Shown in pieces: positions 28,643 to 31,263 of a stretch of DNA of 31,263 nt. Source of the DNA: a virus; the IMG/VR virus record IMGVR_UViG_3300046804_002164, positions 1 to 31,263 of that record, one strand, 5' to 3'. Each line of letters begins with the position of its first letter. The stretch's first letter is position 1. The position numbers and the translations under genes were made by a program. The notes under the pieces are model-generated. The model was not told the DNA's origin, made no database searches, and saw only the letters and a program-made list of their open reading frames with translations.

Positions 28643-30973
28643 ATGGCATATTTTAAAGAACTACCAAATTTACAAATATTAAACAGAACAAAGAACTTAG
28701 TTTCAAATGATGAAACTTCAGTCGTTAAAAACTTCTTCAAAAGAGCTAAACTTAGAGAAGATATTGGATCTGTAGTATCTGCATTTGAATACTATCTTGT
28801 TACTCAAGATGAAAGGCCTGATCAAGTTGCAGAAAAGGTTTATGGAGATCCAGAACTAGATTGGGTTATTTTAACATGCAACAATATTACTAATGTTCAA
28901 GATCAATGGCCTTTGAATCTAGATTCGTTTAACAAATATATGTTAGACAAATATGGATCTGAAGATGCTTATAATGATGTCCATCATTATGAAACTATTT
29001 CTTATCTCGATTCATTTGGAAGAGAAGTTTTTCCTGGAAGTCTTTTAGTTGATGAAACTTTTTATAATTCACCCGACTATCAAGATGTGGATGAACTTCC
29101 CCCAGGAATAACTCTTCCTCCAATCTACATACCAGGTACGCAAGCAGTATTATCTCCTGTTATTGGAGTTGGAAATACAATTGCAGGAGTCACTATTGTA
29201 AATGCAGGTTTAGGATATCAAACAACTCCAACGGTTACTGTATCTGCACCACCAGTAACAGCAAATGCTTCTGCAGTATGTTCGATTTCTACTTTTAGAG
29301 TATCTGGAATCACGACTATTAATGGAGGTCAAGGATATAATGGTCCTCCAGAAGTAACATTTTCACCACCAATTACATCTGTTCAAGCAACTGCAGATTG
29401 TGAACTGGGTGATGGAATTAATATTGATAGAGTTACTACTATAACTAATTTGGTTGGAGGAATTGGTTATGGCGTAACTGCCCCCACAGTCACATTTTCA
29501 GATTCTCCTAGAGTTGTTTATGGTGTTTATAACAACCAATCAACAGGTGCAGTTGGAAGTGATGTTGAAGGATTCTATTTTAAATCTGATGGTACTAGAC
29601 TATACACCGCAAGTTTTACAGGATCAAATCAAATTAAACAATATAATTTAAGTGAAAGTTGGAAAGTATCTACAATTTCTTTTGGTTATGGTTTGGATGT
29701 AAGTGCTGATTTTTCTTATACAACTGGTATTGAATTCAAACCAGATGGAACTTTAATGTATGTGACAGGTGGAATAGGATTTAATTATAAAATCATTACA
29801 TATGAATTGCCAATTGCATGGGATCTATCTAGTGCTTCAAAATTAAGTGAGATTACCTTAGCGTCTCCTGGTGGAATTAGATTTAAACCAGACGGAACAT
29901 CAGTCTTCGTTCTAGATTATTCAAATCCTGATGTAATTAAAGAATTTACTGTTAGTAATGCATGGGATCTTCTTACAAGAAGTGGATCTGCAATTCGTAC
30001 TTTAAATATCACAACCGCATCTGGTGATAATGATATTTTAGGATTCAATTTTAATTCTGATGGAACCAAGTTATTCACTACAAGTGAGGGTAGTTCAAGT
30101 GTCTATGAATTTGATATGGATTCTTGGCAAATAGATACCGCTGTATTATCATATGTCTTCTTTGTTGGTGATCGACTTATATCTCCATCTGATATTTTTA
30201 TCAAATCAGATAAAGAAAAATTTGTGGTTGCTGGTGGACCGTTAGATAAAATTTTTGAATATAAGATAACTTCTACTGCACAAGGTATAACTCAAATTGT
30301 GAATGGATCTGTATCAAACATTATCATTACACAATCTGGAGTCGCTTACACCGAAGCCCCAACAGTAACCATTGCTTCTCCGTATCCAGCAGTAACAGCT
30401 ACAGGAACAGCAAACTTGTCTAGTGGTATTGTAACAAGTATTACAATCACAAATACTGGATTTGGTTATACCGTTGCCCCAACTATAACGATTGAAAATG
30501 CCCCTATATCTAGACAGGCTGTTATAGGTGTTGAAATTTCTGGTACATCTGTTGCATCATATACAATATATGATGGAGGATTAAATTATGTCAATAATCC
30601 TACAATTACATTAGATGTGCCCGATGAAATATTAAATGTTGAAGTTAATGAAACTTATTCTCAAAATTTAAGAACTTGGAGATGGACTGGAACCATATGG
30701 CAAGAAAAAGTAACTGAGGAATTTCAGTATTTTGATCCCAATACAAATTTGATTGTAAAAGTTCCTGGATCTGTTTTATCGAGACCGATTACAAATTATG
30801 AATACGAAAATAACTTAAATGAAGAGAAGAGGAAACTCTTCATTATAAAACCTGCATATCTAGCTACAATTATAACCGATCTCAGAAATATAATGTCTTA
30901 TGATGAAGACGGACCTAACTATGTCAACGATAAACTGAAGAAAACTTATAACGAAAAAATAATGGGTATATAA
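28643..30973 (+). CDS. 53: gp53 baseplate wedge protein with large beta-repeat and beta-propeller insertion
   Basis: A 776-aa protein, against 196 in T4 gp53. Residues about 1-165 are the gp53 N-terminal part (MAYFKELPNLQILNRT, DERPDQVAEKVYGDPELDWVILTCNNI, NLDSFNKYML, HHYETISY). Residues about 670-776 are the C-terminal part (TYSQNLRTWRW, SRPITNYEYENNLNEEKRKLFIIKPAYLATII). Between them lie three GxGY repeats (residues 180-290), five blades of the type G-F-x-F-K-x-DGT-x-x-Y (310-545), and three further GxGY repeats (550-660). The insertion is bracketed by like repeats, suggesting insertion of one module in a gp53 loop exposed at the baseplate surface. gp53 joins adjacent wedges. It is the last plus-strand gene, followed by a terminator. 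Confidence 0.85.
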   Translation: MAYFKELPNLQILNRTKNLVSNDETSVVKNFFKRAKLREDIGSVVSAFEYYLVTQDERPDQVAEKVYGDPELDWVILTCNNITNVQDQWPLNLDSFNKYMLDKYGSEDAYNDVHHYETISYLDSFGREVFPGSLLVDETFYNSPDYQDVDELPPGITLPPIYIPGTQAVLSPVIGVGNTIAGVTIVNAGLGYQTTPTVTVSAPPVTANASAVCSISTFRVSGITTINGGQGYNGPPEVTFSPPITSVQATADCELGDGINIDRVTTITNLVGGIGYGVTAPTVTFSDSPRVVYGVYNNQSTGAVGSDVEGFYFKSDGTRLYTASFTGSNQIKQYNLSESWKVSTISFGYGLDVSADFSYTTGIEFKPDGTLMYVTGGIGFNYKIITYELPIAWDLSSASKLSEITLASPGGIRFKPDGTSVFVLDYSNPDVIKEFTVSNAWDLLTRSGSAIRTLNITTASGDNDILGFNFNSDGTKLFTTSEGSSSVYEFDMDSWQIDTAVLSYVFFVGDRLISPSDIFIKSDKEKFVVAGGPLDKIFEYKITSTAQGITQIVNGSVSNIIITQSGVAYTEAPTVTIASPYPAVTATGTANLSSGIVTSITITNTGFGYTVAPTITIENAPISRQAVIGVEISGTSVASYTIYDGGLNYVNNPTITLDVPDEILNVEVNETYSQNLRTWRWTGTIWQEKVTEEFQYFDPNTNLIVKVPGSVLSRPITNYEYENNLNEEKRKLFIIKPAYLATIITDLRNIMSYDEDGPNYVNDKLKKTYNEKIMGI

Positions 30974-30999
30974 AAAAGGAGGGATAAAACCCTCCTTTT
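30974..30999. terminator. bidirectional rho-independent terminator
   Basis: A 10-bp perfect stem AAAAGGAGGG/CCCTCCTTTT (30974-30983 with 30990-30999) with a 6-nt loop. U tracts are possible on both strands. It sits between gp53 (plus) and the convergent gp32-like gene (minus), which ends at 31006. Confidence 0.85.
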
Positions 31000-31005
31000 A
31001 GTTTA

Positions 31006-31263
31006 TCAGGACTCAGCGAGTTTCTGGAAGTAACTCAGAGCATCATCTGCATCTTCATCATCTTCTTCCTGAACTGCAGGACGAGCAATCTCAAAGGAAG
31101 GGGTGGAACGCTTCGGAGTCGATTCACCACGGCGTTCTGCTTCCCACTGTTCATCCTCTTCAACAGTCTCAGGATCCTGTCGTGCGGGGGCTTTTGCACC
31201 CAGGACATAATCCAGACGCTTCTTCAGTTCTTCATAAGACTTGAAGTTTGAAGCAGCACTGAA
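31006..31263 (-). CDS. 32: probable gp32 single-stranded-DNA-binding protein, C-terminal part (partial)
   Basis: The frame is open to the right window edge. The last 85 residues include FKSYEELKKRLDYVLG, a linker with many charged residues (VEEDEQWEAERRGES, TPSFEIARP), and a very acidic tail (EEDDEDADDALSYFQKLAES). An acidic C-terminus after a flexible linker is the hallmark of T4 gp32-type single-stranded-DNA-binding proteins, where it docks replication and recombination partners. Cyanophage gp32 proteins end similarly, as I recall. The DNA-binding core lies outside the window, so the assignment rests on the tail. It is convergent with gp53 and shares the terminator. Confidence 0.6.
   Translation of the reverse strand, partial: FSAASNFKSYEELKKRLDYVLGAKAPARQDPETVEEDEQWEAERRGESTPKRSTPSFEIARPAVQEEDDEDADDALSYFQKLAES

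Overview
This window looks like part of the genome of a T4-like cyanophage (a contractile-tailed myovirus of marine Synechococcus or Prochlorococcus). The evidence is recognisable T4-type morphogenesis genes (gp4, gp48, gp53, gp26, gp27, the OB-fold part of gp5, and a gp54-like tube protein), a cyanobacterial phycobilin-lyase gene (cpeT), a CP12-like protein, AT-rich coding sequence and phage-type tRNA genes. Nothing suggests integration functions.

Layout from left to right. (1) 5-3360, minus strand: tightly packed small genes, mostly unrecognised. They include a much shortened acyl-adenylate-forming (ANL) enzyme, two small membrane proteins, an exported glycine-zipper protein and a zinc-knuckle protein. 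At least two have their own sigma70-type promoters. (2) 3460-10266, minus: a 67-aa coiled-coil protein and a giant 2190-aa fibre/structural protein ending in an S74 intramolecular chaperone. (3) 10314-13597, minus: an accessory cassette bounded by a sigma70-like promoter on the right and a rho-independent terminator on the left. It holds small ORFs, tRNA-Ile(UAU), tRNA-Leu(UAA), tRNA-Thr(UGU), two 2OG-Fe(II) oxygenases, cpeT and a Mom-like DNA-modification enzyme. (4) 13623-26167, minus: the baseplate hub/tail operon. In transcription order it reads gp54-like, gp26, a 61-aa ORF, two large tape-measure/hub proteins carrying a lysozyme-like domain and an M23 peptidase, gp27, a CP12-like ORF, gp5 OB-fold hub, a beta-helix spike-like protein and two fibre-type proteins. 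(5) 26195-30973, plus: gp4, a conserved small protein, gp48 and an enlarged gp53, behind a perfect T4 late-promoter motif and ended by a bidirectional terminator. (6) 31006-31263, minus: the C-terminus of a probable gp32 single-stranded-DNA-binding protein.

The most striking signal is at the gp26/61-aa ORF junction, just before the tape-measure-type genes. A canonical -1 slippery heptamer T_TTT_TTC lies three codons before the gp26 stop. It has an SD-like GGAGG 10 nt upstream and a 9-bp hairpin 7 nt downstream, and the -1 frame runs straight into the 61-aa ORF. This is the architecture of the lambda G/GT tail-chaperone frameshift, with stimulators arranged as in dnaX. Other notable items are an apparently circularly permuted SGNH domain behind the M23 peptidase, a beta-propeller inserted into gp53, and a CP12-like gene inside the hub operon.

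The divergent layout at 26168-26194 separates the two late operons. Peptidoglycan degradation seems to have moved from gp5, which lacks the T4 lysozyme domain here, to the two large proteins that follow gp26. No gene-free stretch exceeds about 300 bases.
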